A stretch of DNA of 64,000 nucleotides, taken from Streptomyces sp. NL15-2K. GTDB lineage: Bacteria > Actinomycetota > Actinomycetes > Streptomycetales > Streptomycetaceae. Under the pieces are notes generated by a model, which ran no database searches, had not been told where the DNA came from, and saw only the letters and a program-made list of their open reading frames with translations. How positions within the stretch are numbered: position 1 is the first letter of the stretch; each line of letters starts with the position of its first letter. The stretch spans positions 7,359,501 through 7,423,500 of the forward strand of contig NZ_CP130630.1 of NCBI RefSeq assembly GCF_030551255.1. Direction: 5' to 3'. This document shows, piece by piece, positions 34,305 through 43,245 of this stretch. The translations under genes were made by a program, and so were the position numbers.

Positions 34305-34693
34305 ACAAGATCGAACACTACGTCCTCGACAGCCCCACGCTGCTGGCCATGGGTGGCAACAAGCAGGTCTCCGGCCTCATCCATGCCGCGGCGTCCAGTG
34401 ATGACGTGCGCCTGTGGGTGCCCGTCTTGTGTCTTTTGGAGGCTGAGCGCGAGCGCACGGGGATCGTGGCGTACGCGGGTGTACTGCTGGACGTACTCCG
34501 AGTCATCGACGACGACTACGCGATGGCCATGACCGTCGCCGAGTTGCTCCGCGACGGTGTCGCTTTTGGCGTCGCAGCAGCCGTACACGTCGTGCGACCG
34601 AACCCGATGCTCCCGGAGGGGGCGCTGGTGGCCACTGTCGTGCCGGAGGCCTACGACGGGCTGGGAGTCAGGGTCATGGACCTGAATCGCTGA
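34301..34693 (+). CDS. PIN-domain-like toxin, degenerate
   Basis: This 130-residue protein starts at TTG 34301, overlapping the antitoxin stop. VLDSPTLLAM places an Asp at residue 10 and LLEAERE a Glu near 48, matching the first two PIN acidic residues. The third and fourth acidic positions, normally in a D-A-x-I-A-A segment, are replaced by DGVAFGVAAAVHVV. It may be a divergent VapC or an inactive copy. Confidence 0.7.
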   Translation: MNKIEHYVLDSPTLLAMGGNKQVSGLIHAAASSDDVRLWVPVLCLLEAERERTGIVAYAGVLLDVLRVIDDDYAMAMTVAELLRDGVAFGVAAAVHVVRPNPMLPEGALVATVVPEAYDGLGVRVMDLNR

Positions 34694-34708
34694 CAAGCCC
34701 GACTCTGG

Positions 34709-34746
34709 CCCCCTGGGAGGAGCGGTACGCCGCTCCTCCCAGGGGG
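34709..34746. terminator. Perfect 17-bp stem hairpin
   Basis: The arms at 34709-34725 and 34730-34746 (CCCCCTGGGAGGAGCGG and its complement) pair fully around TACG. It sits 16 bases after the toxin stop. There is no T run. It should end the toxin transcript. Confidence 0.7.
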
Positions 34747-34783
34747 CACGGTGGATGCTCGTTACGTAGTTCCGGGAGGAGCC

Positions 34784-35122
34784 ATGAACCACACCTGCTG
34801 GAAGCTGTCGCGGGAGCATAGAGCGGCTGAGGACTGCGTCGAGCCCTCAGAGATGGTTGCGGAGCGTGAACAGATTCGTCTGGCGCTCGCACTGGGACAG
34901 CTGGTGTACGACCGTCGAGTGGCCCTTGGGCTGACGCAGTCGGCCCTGGGTGAGCGCCTAGGGATGGCCGCCGACAAAGTGGAAGCCGTCGAACTGGGGG
35001 GTCTTCTCCCGATCACTGCGGATCTGCTGATCAGGCTGGCAGCGGCACTCGATGTCACGGTGGACCTGCATGTGGGCTCCGATGAGAGCAACACTGTGTC
35101 GTTCGACGAACACGCGGCCTGA
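34784..35122 (+). CDS. Small XRE-family regulator
   Basis: This 112-residue protein has a helix-turn-helix at about residues 38-95 (LALGQLVYDRRVALGLTQSALGERLGM, ELGGLLPITADLLIRLAAAL). The last 20 residues are acidic. GGGAGGA precedes ATG 34784, which decides against GTG 34751. It stands alone behind the hairpin that closes the toxin-antitoxin unit. Such small XRE proteins are often antitoxins, but no toxin partner follows. Confidence 0.85.
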   Translation: MNHTCWKLSREHRAAEDCVEPSEMVAEREQIRLALALGQLVYDRRVALGLTQSALGERLGMAADKVEAVELGGLLPITADLLIRLAAALDVTVDLHVGSDESNTVSFDEHAA

Positions 35123-35129
35123 GGTAGGA

Positions 35130-36330
35130 GTGTCGATCGGCCGCTGCACTCTACGGGGTCCTCCAGCTCTGCGCGCTCTCCTGGCCGACACGTTCCGTAC
35201 GCCTCTCAACGGTGCTGCTGGCCGTCCTCGCAGGCATGTACGCCTGCGGGACGGCCGTGGCGCTCCTGGAGCTCACCTACACACGAGCGATCGCCGCCCA
35301 AACCGGCCGCTCACTGATCGAGGTGGTGAACACCACCGCCTACACCACGGCTCCGTGGGGGGAGGAGCTGTTGAAGGTGTCACCTCTCCTGCTGGCAGGC
35401 CTGTACGCAAAGGTCCGCCGCCAGTGGGGCCTGACGGACTTCACCATCCTGGGCGCCGCCCTCGGCGCAGGCTTCGGCCTGCTGGAAGCGCTCTTGCGCT
35501 ACTCCCTGGACGCGGACCGCGCCCTGTCCCGCCACGACGGTTGGCTGATCCCCGACAGCCTGTCACCTCCCTACATCCCGGGCCCTGGCGAGGTGTTCAC
35601 GTCCTGGCTTCCGTCTCCGGCAGCCACACTGCACCTCGGCCGGACAGGCGATGTCACGGTTGCGACCTTCACCCACCTCATGTGGACGACCCTGGCAGGA
35701 CTGGCAGTTGGTGTCCTGTGGCGAGCCCCCGAGCTGGTGGAAGCCATTGGCGGCCATCCCCTTCGCCGCGGTGGTGGCCCACCACACGCTGAACAACTAC
35801 GCCGCGGCGCATCCCGCCGGCGACGCCGACGAGTGGCTGGAAACGCTCAGCGGCAAGCTATGGGCCGCACCCCTGCTGGCGCTGCTCGTGGCGATGACGG
35901 CAGACCTGGCCTGCCTGCATCGCGGAAAGCGATGACTCCCCGGCGTACTGCTGGCTGGGGAGCGGACGGACGGCGACACCGCAGCCGCACTGATCCGCTA
36001 CGCGTCCTGGCGCTTCCCCTGGACCCCGCTCATAGTCATCAGAGCAGCCCGAGCAGACACGCTCCGCCGCAGACGGCGACTCCTGAACTTGATCCCCTTC
36101 CTCCTGGTGCTCCCGTCCGTCCTCTTTCTGGGCGTCGGCTCGTTCAAATCCACGGCCGAACTCCAGGAGTACTTCACGACGGGCACCGGCCCGAAGATCC
36201 TCCAGGCCTTCGCGGCAGCCGCCCTGATCTGGACGGCCTGGCTGTTGACGGTGCTGCTTCGCACCTGGCGGCAAGCAGCGACCCAGCCCCTGGCCGAACA
36301 TCTCGCCACCCAGTCGAGGTGGAACTCACC
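35130..36330 (+). pseudogene. PrsW-like intramembrane metalloprotease, frameshifted
   Basis: Two frames together encode a PrsW/CAAX-like membrane protease: WGEELLKVSPLLLAGLYAK (EExxK motif), GAALGAGFGLLEALLRY, HLMWTTLAGLAVG, then in the +1 frame WWKPLAAIPFAAVVAHHTLNNY. The shift lies in a C run at 35726-35730; removing one C restores VLWRAPSWWKPL. A TGA at 35933-35935 then interrupts the frame before LPGVLLAGERTDGD and two more hydrophobic segments. No proper start codon is seen; GTG 35212 falls inside the first helix. With a shift, a stop and no start, it is probably dead, though one base could be a sequencing error. Confidence 0.75.
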
Positions 36331-36546
36331 CATGAGTACGAAGAAGACCACGGGGTGCCGTTCCAGCAATACGACTCGCTGCTCACCGTCCGCGATTTCG
36401 ATTCGAACCCGGAACGCCAGGAGACGACGGCGCGACGGATCTTCGAGTACTTGTCATCTCTCGGCCGCTACGACCTGATTCTCGTACGGGACCTGCAAGA
36501 ACTGCTCGCCTCGTCCGGGCCGCAGTCGAAGCCGCAGTCGAAGTAG
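36319..36546 (+). CDS. Small acidic protein, unknown
   Basis: This protein of about 75 residues (VELTHEYEEDHGVPFQQYD, LLTVRDFDSNPERQ, RRIFEYLSSLGRYDLILVRD) ends in SGPQSKPQSK. It lies in the frame of the first half of the upstream protease remnant and overlaps its end slightly. GTG 36319 is the likely start. The well-formed amphipathic pattern suggests a real gene; the family is not recognised. Confidence 0.5.
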   Translation: MELTHEYEEDHGVPFQQYDSLLTVRDFDSNPERQETTARRIFEYLSSLGRYDLILVRDLQELLASSGPQSKPQSK

Positions 36547-37160
36547 AGGACCGGAAGTTCGTATGCCGATCATCCGGGATCCGCTATGACCATTGAGAAG
36601 GCCGATTCTCCGCAGCTGGCCGGCTTCCATCGGTGTTGCCGGCCCCGTACCCGGCGGATTGTCCGCCGGTGTACGGGGCCGTGGTGGTCCTGCAGTGGGC
36701 TGCTCAGGTCGTGCCGTCCGCTGATCGTGAGCGGCGCCTGAGGTCCGCGTTCCCGCAAGCCGAACCATCCCTGTTGCGGTCCAGCTCAACGGGTCGTCCT
36801 TGCCGTAGTGGCGGTCACAGCAGGAGACCGTGGGGCTGATCTTCTTGGGCTTGGTCTCCTTCTGCGGGCCGGTCACCCTGCTCTGGGATCGTCCGCGAAG
36901 TCGTGGACGTGGGCCGACGGGGCTTCACCGGAGGCCTCCGCGAGGGCGGACGGGCCGGCCTTGTAGGTGAACGCATTCCGCTGTCGCCATACACTCGCCC
37001 CTTGTCGAACACCGACGTGATCTTCGGTCGGTCGCCCTTCAGCAGGTACGGCGGGGTGTGGACGGAGGCGTCGTGCTTCCATGTGCCGTTCCCCGGGTTG
37101 TCGCCCGTCGTCACCACGGCCTCCCCCTGTGGCGGACGAGACCGTGGCCTCCAGGAGTGG
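36547..37160. other. Decayed region with a META-like remnant on the minus strand
   Basis: There is no intact gene in about 610 bases. On the minus strand 37117 to about 36873 reads GTWKHDASVHTPPYLLKGD and KGRVYGDSG, then after a small deletion NAFTYKAGPSALAEASG. This resembles META/HslJ-type secreted domains, where a G-C-N motif would sit exactly at the break. Sequence downstream is noncoding. It is probably an eroded lipoprotein gene. Confidence 0.4.
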
Positions 37161-38063
37161 TCAGCTGCCCGTGAGGGTGAGGGCCAGGTCCGTGATGTTC
37201 AGTGGTAACTGGGAGACCTGGGCGACCGGCGTCGCCTCGCCGGTGAAGAGGTTGACGCTGTAGAGGGACGGCGTGGCGGCGCCCTTCGGGGTGAGCGTGG
37301 CGAAGGCGGCGACCGAGGTCGTCTTGCCGTTGGTCAGGTAGCTGAAGATGTCCAGGCCCGCGTTGGGGCCGGCGTCGAAGCCCAGGGAGCCGGTCGGGGA
37401 GAGGGTGCCGTTGTTGGCCGGCGCCTGGATGACGACCTGGTCCTTCGTGGTGTCGATGTCGAACAGCGTGGTCGCGGTCGCGGCGTTGAGGTCGTTGTTC
37501 GTGTATGCCGCGGCGGTGACGCCCCGGGTCGGCCCGGTGTTCGGCGGCGTGGTCAGGATGGTGTCCTCGACCGTGGTGTGGTCATGGAGGTTGTGCCGCA
37601 GGTTCTGGCCGTTGTCGCTGATCACGCGGAGCCGGTCGGCCGCCGGGTTGAAGTCGATGTCGAAGTTCGTCCCGTACAGCGCGACCTGGAGCTGGGAGAC
37701 CTTGGTGATGACGACGTCGCTGGTGGCCGGCGGGGTCTTGATCGTGTAGATGCCGCCCTGGTCGCCGACGCCGTACATCAGGCCGTCCTGGACCCGGTAG
37801 TCGATCCCGATCAGCTTCTGGTCGCCGACCAGGCCAGTGATGGCCTTGACCCAGTTGAGCTCGCTCGGCTTGTCGGTGGTGAACGTGGCCATCAGGGTGC
37901 CGTCGCCGGTGATCCCGAACGCCCGCAGGCTGGGGGTGGCGGCGGGGGCGGCGGAGCCGGTGCCCGGCGCGCTCAGCATGAGCGCGGCCCCTGCGGACAG
38001 GACCGCGACCGCCGCCGCGATTCTCTTTCTTGTTCCCGTTCCTGTTCTGATTGCTGCTTTCAT
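37161..38063 (-). CDS. Secreted DUF4394 protein
   Basis: This 300-residue protein has a signal peptide at residues 1-37 (RKRIAAAVAVLSAGAALMLSA). The mature part is a beta-propeller-like DUF4394 domain with LIGIDYRVQDGLMYGVGDQGGIY, FDIDFNPAADRLRVISDNGQN and LFDIDTTKDQVVIQAPANNG. The family is extracellular, of unknown biochemical role. ATG 38063 is used; the upstream frame extension lacks signal character. A gap of 237 bases separates it from the divergent PucR-type gene. Confidence 0.92.
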   Translation of the reverse strand: MKAAIRTGTGTRKRIAAAVAVLSAGAALMLSAPGTGSAAPAATPSLRAFGITGDGTLMATFTTDKPSELNWVKAITGLVGDQKLIGIDYRVQDGLMYGVGDQGGIYTIKTPPATSDVVITKVSQLQVALYGTNFDIDFNPAADRLRVISDNGQNLRHNLHDHTTVEDTILTTPPNTGPTRGVTAAAYTNNDLNAATATTLFDIDTTKDQVVIQAPANNGTLSPTGSLGFDAGPNAGLDIFSYLTNGKTTSVAAFATLTPKGAATPSLYSVNLFTGEATPVAQVSQLPLNITDLALTLTGS

Positions 38064-38300
38064 CGGTGTTTCCCCTCCGTTTGAACGAGCGCCATTCACG
38101 GACTGAATTCCGGCTCCCATTAAGCCCGCACCGACTCACCCCGACAAGCGGATCGAGTGACAAGAACGCCCCGATAAGGGAACTTTGCGCGCTGTGACAA
38201 AAACGCCGCCTACACACTCTTCACGCTTTCACCCATAGTGATAAATGGCCGTCCGGTTTTCGCCTGTCGACGCGTTCCCCGCAATGGCATGCTCACGGCC

Positions 38301-39563
38301 ATGGATAGCCTCTTCGCCGAGTTAGCCCGGCAGGCGTCGGCCCACGCACGCCGGGAGGTCGAGACGTACGTGCGTGAGATCCCGGAGTTCGGGTTCCTGG
38401 ACGCGAACCCCCGGGCCAGGTCCGAGGCGCTGGACTACGCCGTGTGGTTCAGGCGCCGCACGGTCGAACTGTCACCGGACAACGGTGAGTTGACCGAGGA
38501 CGACCTCGGCTACATCGCGTCGATGGGCGAACTGCGGGCCGGGGCCGGAATGTCGTTCGAGTCCCGGCAGCGGGTCCTGGAACTGCACACCGCCCTCATG
38601 CTGCGCGAGATCAACGAGGCGACCGACGCCCAACGCGGCGGCAGCGTCGACGAACTTATGCGGCTCATGAGCTGGTTCGCCCCGCAGGGCGAGCGCGGCA
38701 TCGGCGCCTACCGCAACGGCTTCGTCACGGTGCTGCGACGCCGTCTGCCGTACGTCGAACAAGTCGCCTTGCTGGCCAGATCGTTGCTGGCCGGAGACCC
38801 CACAGCGGCGGAACTCGCCCCGGTCGTGGGAATGGAGCTGCCCGAGCACTACGCGGTGACGGTGATCCGGGTGCCGGACCGCCCCGTCGGCGACCGTGAC
38901 CTGGAGAGCGAGATCGAGGCACTGGTGAAGACTCATCAGGTGCCGGTGATGTGGTGCCCGAGGGGCGGAGGCCGGGGCGGTGAGCTGATCGCCCTGGTGC
39001 CCAGTGATGCCGGGGCCGGGACCGATGGCGGGGCCGATGCCGTGGCCGGCGACACCGAGGCGGTACGGCTGCGCGCCGTAACCGACCTCGTACCTGACCT
39101 CGTACACGATCTCGTACGGGACTTCGCCGATGCTCTCGGCCGCCCCTGCGCCGCCGGCACCGCGACTGGGCCGCTGTCCGAACTCGCCGACGCCCTCGAC
39201 CGCGCCCGGCGGATCAGCAGGGCGGCCCCGTTGCGTCGGGCGTCCGCGCGGCTGCGGCCGCACACCATGGCGGACGTCTTCGTCGAACTCGCCGTCGCGG
39301 ACATGCCGTTCGTCGACGAATGGCTCCGTACCGTGGCCGGGCGCCTCGAACCCGGCCCGGACCTCCTCGTCACGCTCGACGCGTACTACCGCTGTGACAT
39401 GAACCGTGGCGCGGCGGCAGCGGCCCTCAACGTCCATCCGCGCACCCTGGACTACCGCCTGCGCCGCGTACGGGAACTCACCGGCATCGACCCGGGCTCG
39501 ACACACGGCGTGCGGATCCTCAGCTCGGTCGTCACTCGGCGGCTGTCGGGAGCGTGGCACTGA
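38301..39563 (+). CDS. PucR/CdaR-family transcription regulator
   Basis: This 420-residue cytoplasmic regulator has an N-terminal helical sensory domain (residues 1-165), a GGDEF-like central part (VVGMELPEHYAVTVIRVP, MWCPRGGGRGGELIALVP), and a C-terminal helix-turn-helix of the HTH_30 type (LDAYYRCDMNRGAAAAALNVHPRTLDYRLRRV within the last 60 residues). ATG 38301 (MDSLFAELARQ) is chosen; ATG 38289 is close. It faces the DUF4394 gene, and whether it controls it is unknown. Confidence 0.9.
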   Translation: MDSLFAELARQASAHARREVETYVREIPEFGFLDANPRARSEALDYAVWFRRRTVELSPDNGELTEDDLGYIASMGELRAGAGMSFESRQRVLELHTALMLREINEATDAQRGGSVDELMRLMSWFAPQGERGIGAYRNGFVTVLRRRLPYVEQVALLARSLLAGDPTAAELAPVVGMELPEHYAVTVIRVPDRPVGDRDLESEIEALVKTHQVPVMWCPRGGGRGGELIALVPSDAGAGTDGGADAVAGDTEAVRLRAVTDLVPDLVHDLVRDFADALGRPCAAGTATGPLSELADALDRARRISRAAPLRRASARLRPHTMADVFVELAVADMPFVDEWLRTVAGRLEPGPDLLVTLDAYYRCDMNRGAAAAALNVHPRTLDYRLRRVRELTGIDPGSTHGVRILSSVVTRRLSGAWH

Positions 39564-39728
39564 ACCCGTGGCCGGTGGTACAGGTCCTGATCGGCCACCA
39601 CCTCCACGGTCCCAGCCGCTCCGGCCTCATGGTGCGAACGGCGATGACCGGAGGTGTCGGCAAGTGCACCATCGGCTGGGTGGGCAGGGCCATCGTGGCA
39701 TCCGAAGTGCGTTCCTAGGCTCGTCGGT

Positions 39729-40829
39729 ATGGCAGACAACGGAAACAACGGCGGCGCGCATGCCGCAGACAGCAGCACGGACACGGACACGGACACGGAC
39801 ACGGACACGGCCACGGATACGGACACGCACGGCACGGCCCCGTACCCCTCGGCACCGTCGCGACGCCACGCGTTACGGCGGCTCGCCGCATCGGCCGGCG
39901 GCGCCGCACTCGCCGTAGGTGTCGGCGCGGGAGTCGCTCGGGCGGCGACCGAGGGCGGCGGCACCGCACGACGTCCCCACACCGGCGTGCGTACGTACGT
40001 CCTCGTGCACGGCACGCACAGCGCCGGCGCGTTCTGGACGGCGATCGGGAGGGAACTGGCCCTGCGCGGACATCGCGTCGTGGCCGTGGACCAACCCCTG
40101 CACGGCACCGAGCGGTTCATGCCGAAGGCCTACCAGACGCAGGACCTCCGGGCTCTCGCGACGGAAGCCTCGCCGGTCGCCGCGCTCACCCTCGACGACT
40201 TCGAGCGGCGCGTCACCGGTGCCGTACGCCGTGCCGCGCGGCTCGGCGGTCCCGTGGTGCTGGTCGGGCACAGCCTGGGCGGTGCTTCGGTCAGCAGGGT
40301 CGCCGACGCCGTACCCGAACACCTTGCGCACATCTGCTACATGGCCGCGTTCTGCCCCAGCCGAAGCATGCCTTCCCCCGACGCCTGTACGGCCTCTCCC
40401 GAGGGACAACGCGCCATAAGCCCCGTGGACCGGATCATCGGAGACCCGGAGAAGCTGGGGGTGGTGCGCCTCAACTGGCGTACCTCCGACCGCCGTGACC
40501 TCGCGGCGTTCAAGGAGATGATCTGCGCGGACCACACGGACGCCGAGTTCCTGCGGGTACTGGAGGGCATGCAGACGGACGAGTCGACGACGGTGTACGC
40601 GGGGCGGGCCGTCGGCCGGGCGGGGACGTGGGGGCGGATTCCCCGCACGTATCTGCGGTTCGGCAAGGACAGGACCGTGGCCACGGAGCTCCAGGACCGA
40701 ATGATCGCGGAAGCCGACGAACTCACCCCGGACAACCGTTTCACGGTCCACAACTTCCCGAACGCCGGCCACCTCGGCCCGCCCGACCCCACCCGCGTGA
40801 CGGACCTCCTGCACGGCCTGCCCCTCTAG
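39729..40829 (+). CDS. Tat-exported alpha/beta hydrolase
   Basis: This 366-residue protein has an N-terminal Asp-Thr repeat (TDTDTDTDTDT from a 6-bp tandem repeat) before a twin-Arg signal (SRRHALRRLAASAGGAALAVGVGAGVA). The hydrolase fold begins at TYVLVHGTHSAGAFW, with nucleophile elbow GHSLGG (Ser near 198) and C-terminal His in FPNAGHLGPPDP. It resembles secreted esterases of the EstA/salicylate-esterase kind. The substrate is unknown. An odd point is the repeat ahead of the signal, which lengthens the n-region. Confidence 0.88.
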   Translation: MADNGNNGGAHAADSSTDTDTDTDTDTATDTDTHGTAPYPSAPSRRHALRRLAASAGGAALAVGVGAGVARAATEGGGTARRPHTGVRTYVLVHGTHSAGAFWTAIGRELALRGHRVVAVDQPLHGTERFMPKAYQTQDLRALATEASPVAALTLDDFERRVTGAVRRAARLGGPVVLVGHSLGGASVSRVADAVPEHLAHICYMAAFCPSRSMPSPDACTASPEGQRAISPVDRIIGDPEKLGVVRLNWRTSDRRDLAAFKEMICADHTDAEFLRVLEGMQTDESTTVYAGRAVGRAGTWGRIPRTYLRFGKDRTVATELQDRMIAEADELTPDNRFTVHNFPNAGHLGPPDPTRVTDLLHGLPL

Positions 40830-41809
40830 CGACCCGACAGGTTGTTTTCCATGGTTCCGTCGCTGCGGCGTGGTGTCGTCGCCCGGGACCCCCAGGAGGG
40901 GAGCCAGGCCGTCTCGGGGAGCGGTGCCAGGCTTCCGAAGTGGTTGATGATCGCCTGGAGGCCTGGGTGCGGATTCGCTCGGGGGAGGATGAGCGAGAGC
41001 GGGTATGCGAGCGTCGGATTCACGATCGGGATGCGGCGTAGGTCGTGGTTCGTCGGCCAGGTGTACCGGTCGCGCGAGCCTACGAGGGTTGCCACGTCCG
41101 CGGAGTCCGCGAGGAGGTCGAGGAGTACCTCGTCGCCGAAGTGCGGGCCGGCGGCGTCGATGCGGAGGTCGAAGTCGGTGGCGAGCTGATCGTAGAACTC
41201 CGCCCATTCGCTTCCCGGCGCGATACCCGGCACCCAGATCCGGTGCCGGCGCAGCTGGGACGGTGTGAGTGTTCGTGCGGAGGCGAGGGGGTGCCTCGGG
41301 CCGACGAGGAGTTCCAGCGGGGAGTCGAACGCGTGGATCATTCGCACCTCGCGCGGCAGTGTGGCCGGGTCGGTGACCGAGCGGAACGAGGCGTCGATGT
41401 CGCCCGCTTGGACGGCGGTGACCGCGACACGCGGGTCGTTGACCCTGAGAGTCACCACGTCGAGGTCGGTTTCGGGATGCGACCGCCAATAGTCGTGCAG
41501 GATGACGGCCTGCGCGGATCGCAGGCCGAGAACGTCGATCCGAAGGGCCCGCGAGCCCGGTCGGATCGCGGTGATGGCGCGATCGACACCCGTGATGATG
41601 TTCCGGGCGTGCGGGAGGAAAGCCCGGCCGTCGAGTGTCAGTTCGACCCCGCGGGCGGTGCGGGTGAACAACCGGACGTCGAGTTCGCGCTCGAGGGTCG
41701 CGATCCGCTTCGACACGGCCTGTTGCGTTACGCCGAGCTCGTCGGCGGCGTGTCGCAGCTGTCCGAGCTCGGCCGCGCGGACGAACGACCGCACCGCCTC
41801 GGTATCCAT
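40826..41809 (-). CDS. LysR-family regulator
   Basis: This 327-residue protein has a helix-turn-helix at residues 1-60 (FVRAAELGQLRHAADELGVTQQAVSKRIATLEREL) and a substrate-binding domain after residue 90. It is divergent from an MFS exporter, with a palindrome between them, the usual layout in which a LysR protein controls its neighbour. Its stop overlaps the end of the hydrolase gene on the other strand by 4 bases. Confidence 0.92.
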   Translation of the reverse strand: MDTEAVRSFVRAAELGQLRHAADELGVTQQAVSKRIATLERELDVRLFTRTARGVELTLDGRAFLPHARNIITGVDRAITAIRPGSRALRIDVLGLRSAQAVILHDYWRSHPETDLDVVTLRVNDPRVAVTAVQAGDIDASFRSVTDPATLPREVRMIHAFDSPLELLVGPRHPLASARTLTPSQLRRHRIWVPGIAPGSEWAEFYDQLATDFDLRIDAAGPHFGDEVLLDLLADSADVATLVGSRDRYTWPTNHDLRRIPIVNPTLAYPLSLILPRANPHPGLQAIINHFGSLAPLPETAWLPSWGSRATTPRRSDGTMENNLSGR

Positions 41810-41829
41810 TGAGCCAGCCTAGACGTGCC

Positions 41830-41842
41830 CAACCGATGGTTG
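41830..41842. promoter_or_regulatory. Palindrome in LysR/MFS divergent promoter
   Basis: CAACC-GAT-GGTTG is a perfect 5-bp inverted repeat 21 bases upstream of the LysR start; a related GTCGGTTGTTTG lies about 20 bases further. LysR sites are often such short dyads, repeated with half a turn or more between them. Confidence 0.4.
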
Positions 41843-41932
41843 TGGCTCGCCCGGGAGTCGGTTGTTTGATCCCGCGGCGGTGCGGCCGGTGTGATGCGGA
41901 GACCCGGACATCGGTTGTCGCGAGGGAGTCGC

Positions 41933-43192
41933 ATGGGCGTGCGGTTGGGGCGCGGTTTCGGTTGGCTGTGGTCGGCCTACGCCGTCAGTACGTACGGTAC
42001 GTGGATCGCCTTCGGCGCGTTCCCGCTGATCGCGGTTGGAGTGCTGCACTCCTCGGCATTCGCCGTGTCGCTCCTGGAGGCGGTCGGGCTCGCCGTCGCG
42101 GCGATCGTCGCGTTCTCGCTCGGGCCGTGGGTTGAACACCGGGCCAAACGTCCGGTGATGATCGCGATGGACCTCATCCGGTTCGTCGCGATGGCAAGTG
42201 TCCCGATCGCGTACGTCCTCGGCCTGCTTTCGTACGGCCAGCTGCTGGTCGTCTCCGTCATCTCCGGGACCGCGAGCATCGCCTTCACTGCCGCGTCCGG
42301 CGCGTATCTGAAGTATCTCGTCCCCAGCGATCACCTCCTCGTGGCGAACGGGAGGTTCGAGGGCACGAGCTGGGTGGCGACCGCCGCGGGCCCGCCCCTC
42401 GGTGGTGCACTCATAGGGTTGCTCGGCCCGGTCGTCACCGTCATGGCCGACGCCCTCAGCTACCTGCTGTCCGCGCTCGGGGTCCTCCGCATCCGCGGAG
42501 GCGACGTCGCGGCACCCCGTGGCCGGGCCACCAGGTTGCGCGGGGCCGACCTTCTCGGCGGCTGGCGGTTCATCCTCCGCGACCACGCACTGAGGCGCCT
42601 GTTCCTCAACCAAATCCTGGTCGGCGGCCTCATCATGGCCACCGCCCCGCTCCTGTCCGTCCTCCTGCTGGGCCAGTACCACTTCCCGGCCTGGCAATAC
42701 GGTCTTGCCTTCGGCATCCCGGCGCTCGGCGGCTTCGTGGGCGCCCGCCTCTCCGCGCGCCTCGTGACCCGCTACGGCCGGCACCGGGTCATGACCGTCT
42801 CCGGCTGGCTGCGATCGCTCTTCCCACTCGGCCTCACGTTCATCCGTCCCGGCATCCCCGGGCTCCTCACCGTGATCGTCGTCGAGGGCCTGATGATCAC
42901 CTGCATGGGCATCTTCAATCCGATCTACGCAACAGAACGCCTGCAACGGATTCCCGCGGATCACACCGCCCAGGTCCTCAGTACATGGAGTGCGATCAGC
43001 AAACTCCTACAAGCCGCCCTGATGGTGATCTGGGGCATTCTCGCCACACTCACCAGCCCGCTCGCCGCGATCACCATGTCCGGCGTACTCCTGCTCGCCA
43101 CCCCGCTCTTGCTGCCCAAACGGATACATTTGCCCGCCCGTGAGCCCGCCCGTGAGCCCGCCCGTGAGCCCGCCTCTGAGCCCGCCCCCTGA
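41933..43192 (+). CDS. MFS exporter
   Basis: This 419-residue membrane protein has 12 hydrophobic segments, starting GFGWLWSAYAVSTYGTWIAFG. It is of the MFS enterobactin-exporter/macrolide-efflux-like type (SISxTASIAFTAASGAYLKYLVP region, GPPLGGALIGLLGP). The C-terminus ends in AREPAREPAREPASEPAP, from a 12-bp tandem repeat. ATG 41933 has GCGAGGGAG upstream. Probably regulated by the divergent LysR gene; the substrate is unknown. Confidence 0.9.
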   Translation: MGVRLGRGFGWLWSAYAVSTYGTWIAFGAFPLIAVGVLHSSAFAVSLLEAVGLAVAAIVAFSLGPWVEHRAKRPVMIAMDLIRFVAMASVPIAYVLGLLSYGQLLVVSVISGTASIAFTAASGAYLKYLVPSDHLLVANGRFEGTSWVATAAGPPLGGALIGLLGPVVTVMADALSYLLSALGVLRIRGGDVAAPRGRATRLRGADLLGGWRFILRDHALRRLFLNQILVGGLIMATAPLLSVLLLGQYHFPAWQYGLAFGIPALGGFVGARLSARLVTRYGRHRVMTVSGWLRSLFPLGLTFIRPGIPGLLTVIVVEGLMITCMGIFNPIYATERLQRIPADHTAQVLSTWSAISKLLQAALMVIWGILATLTSPLAAITMSGVLLLATPLLLPKRIHLPAREPAREPAREPASEPAP

Positions 43193-43245
43193 GCCCGTCG
43201 CGCCGGCCGAAGACGTCCGGGCCGCATGACGCCCCGCGACGCCCC

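Noticed and set aside
39873..41489. 538-codon minus-strand frame across hydrolase and LysR genes
   Set aside because: Low-complexity Arg/Pro/Gly translation and conflict with two recognisable genes.
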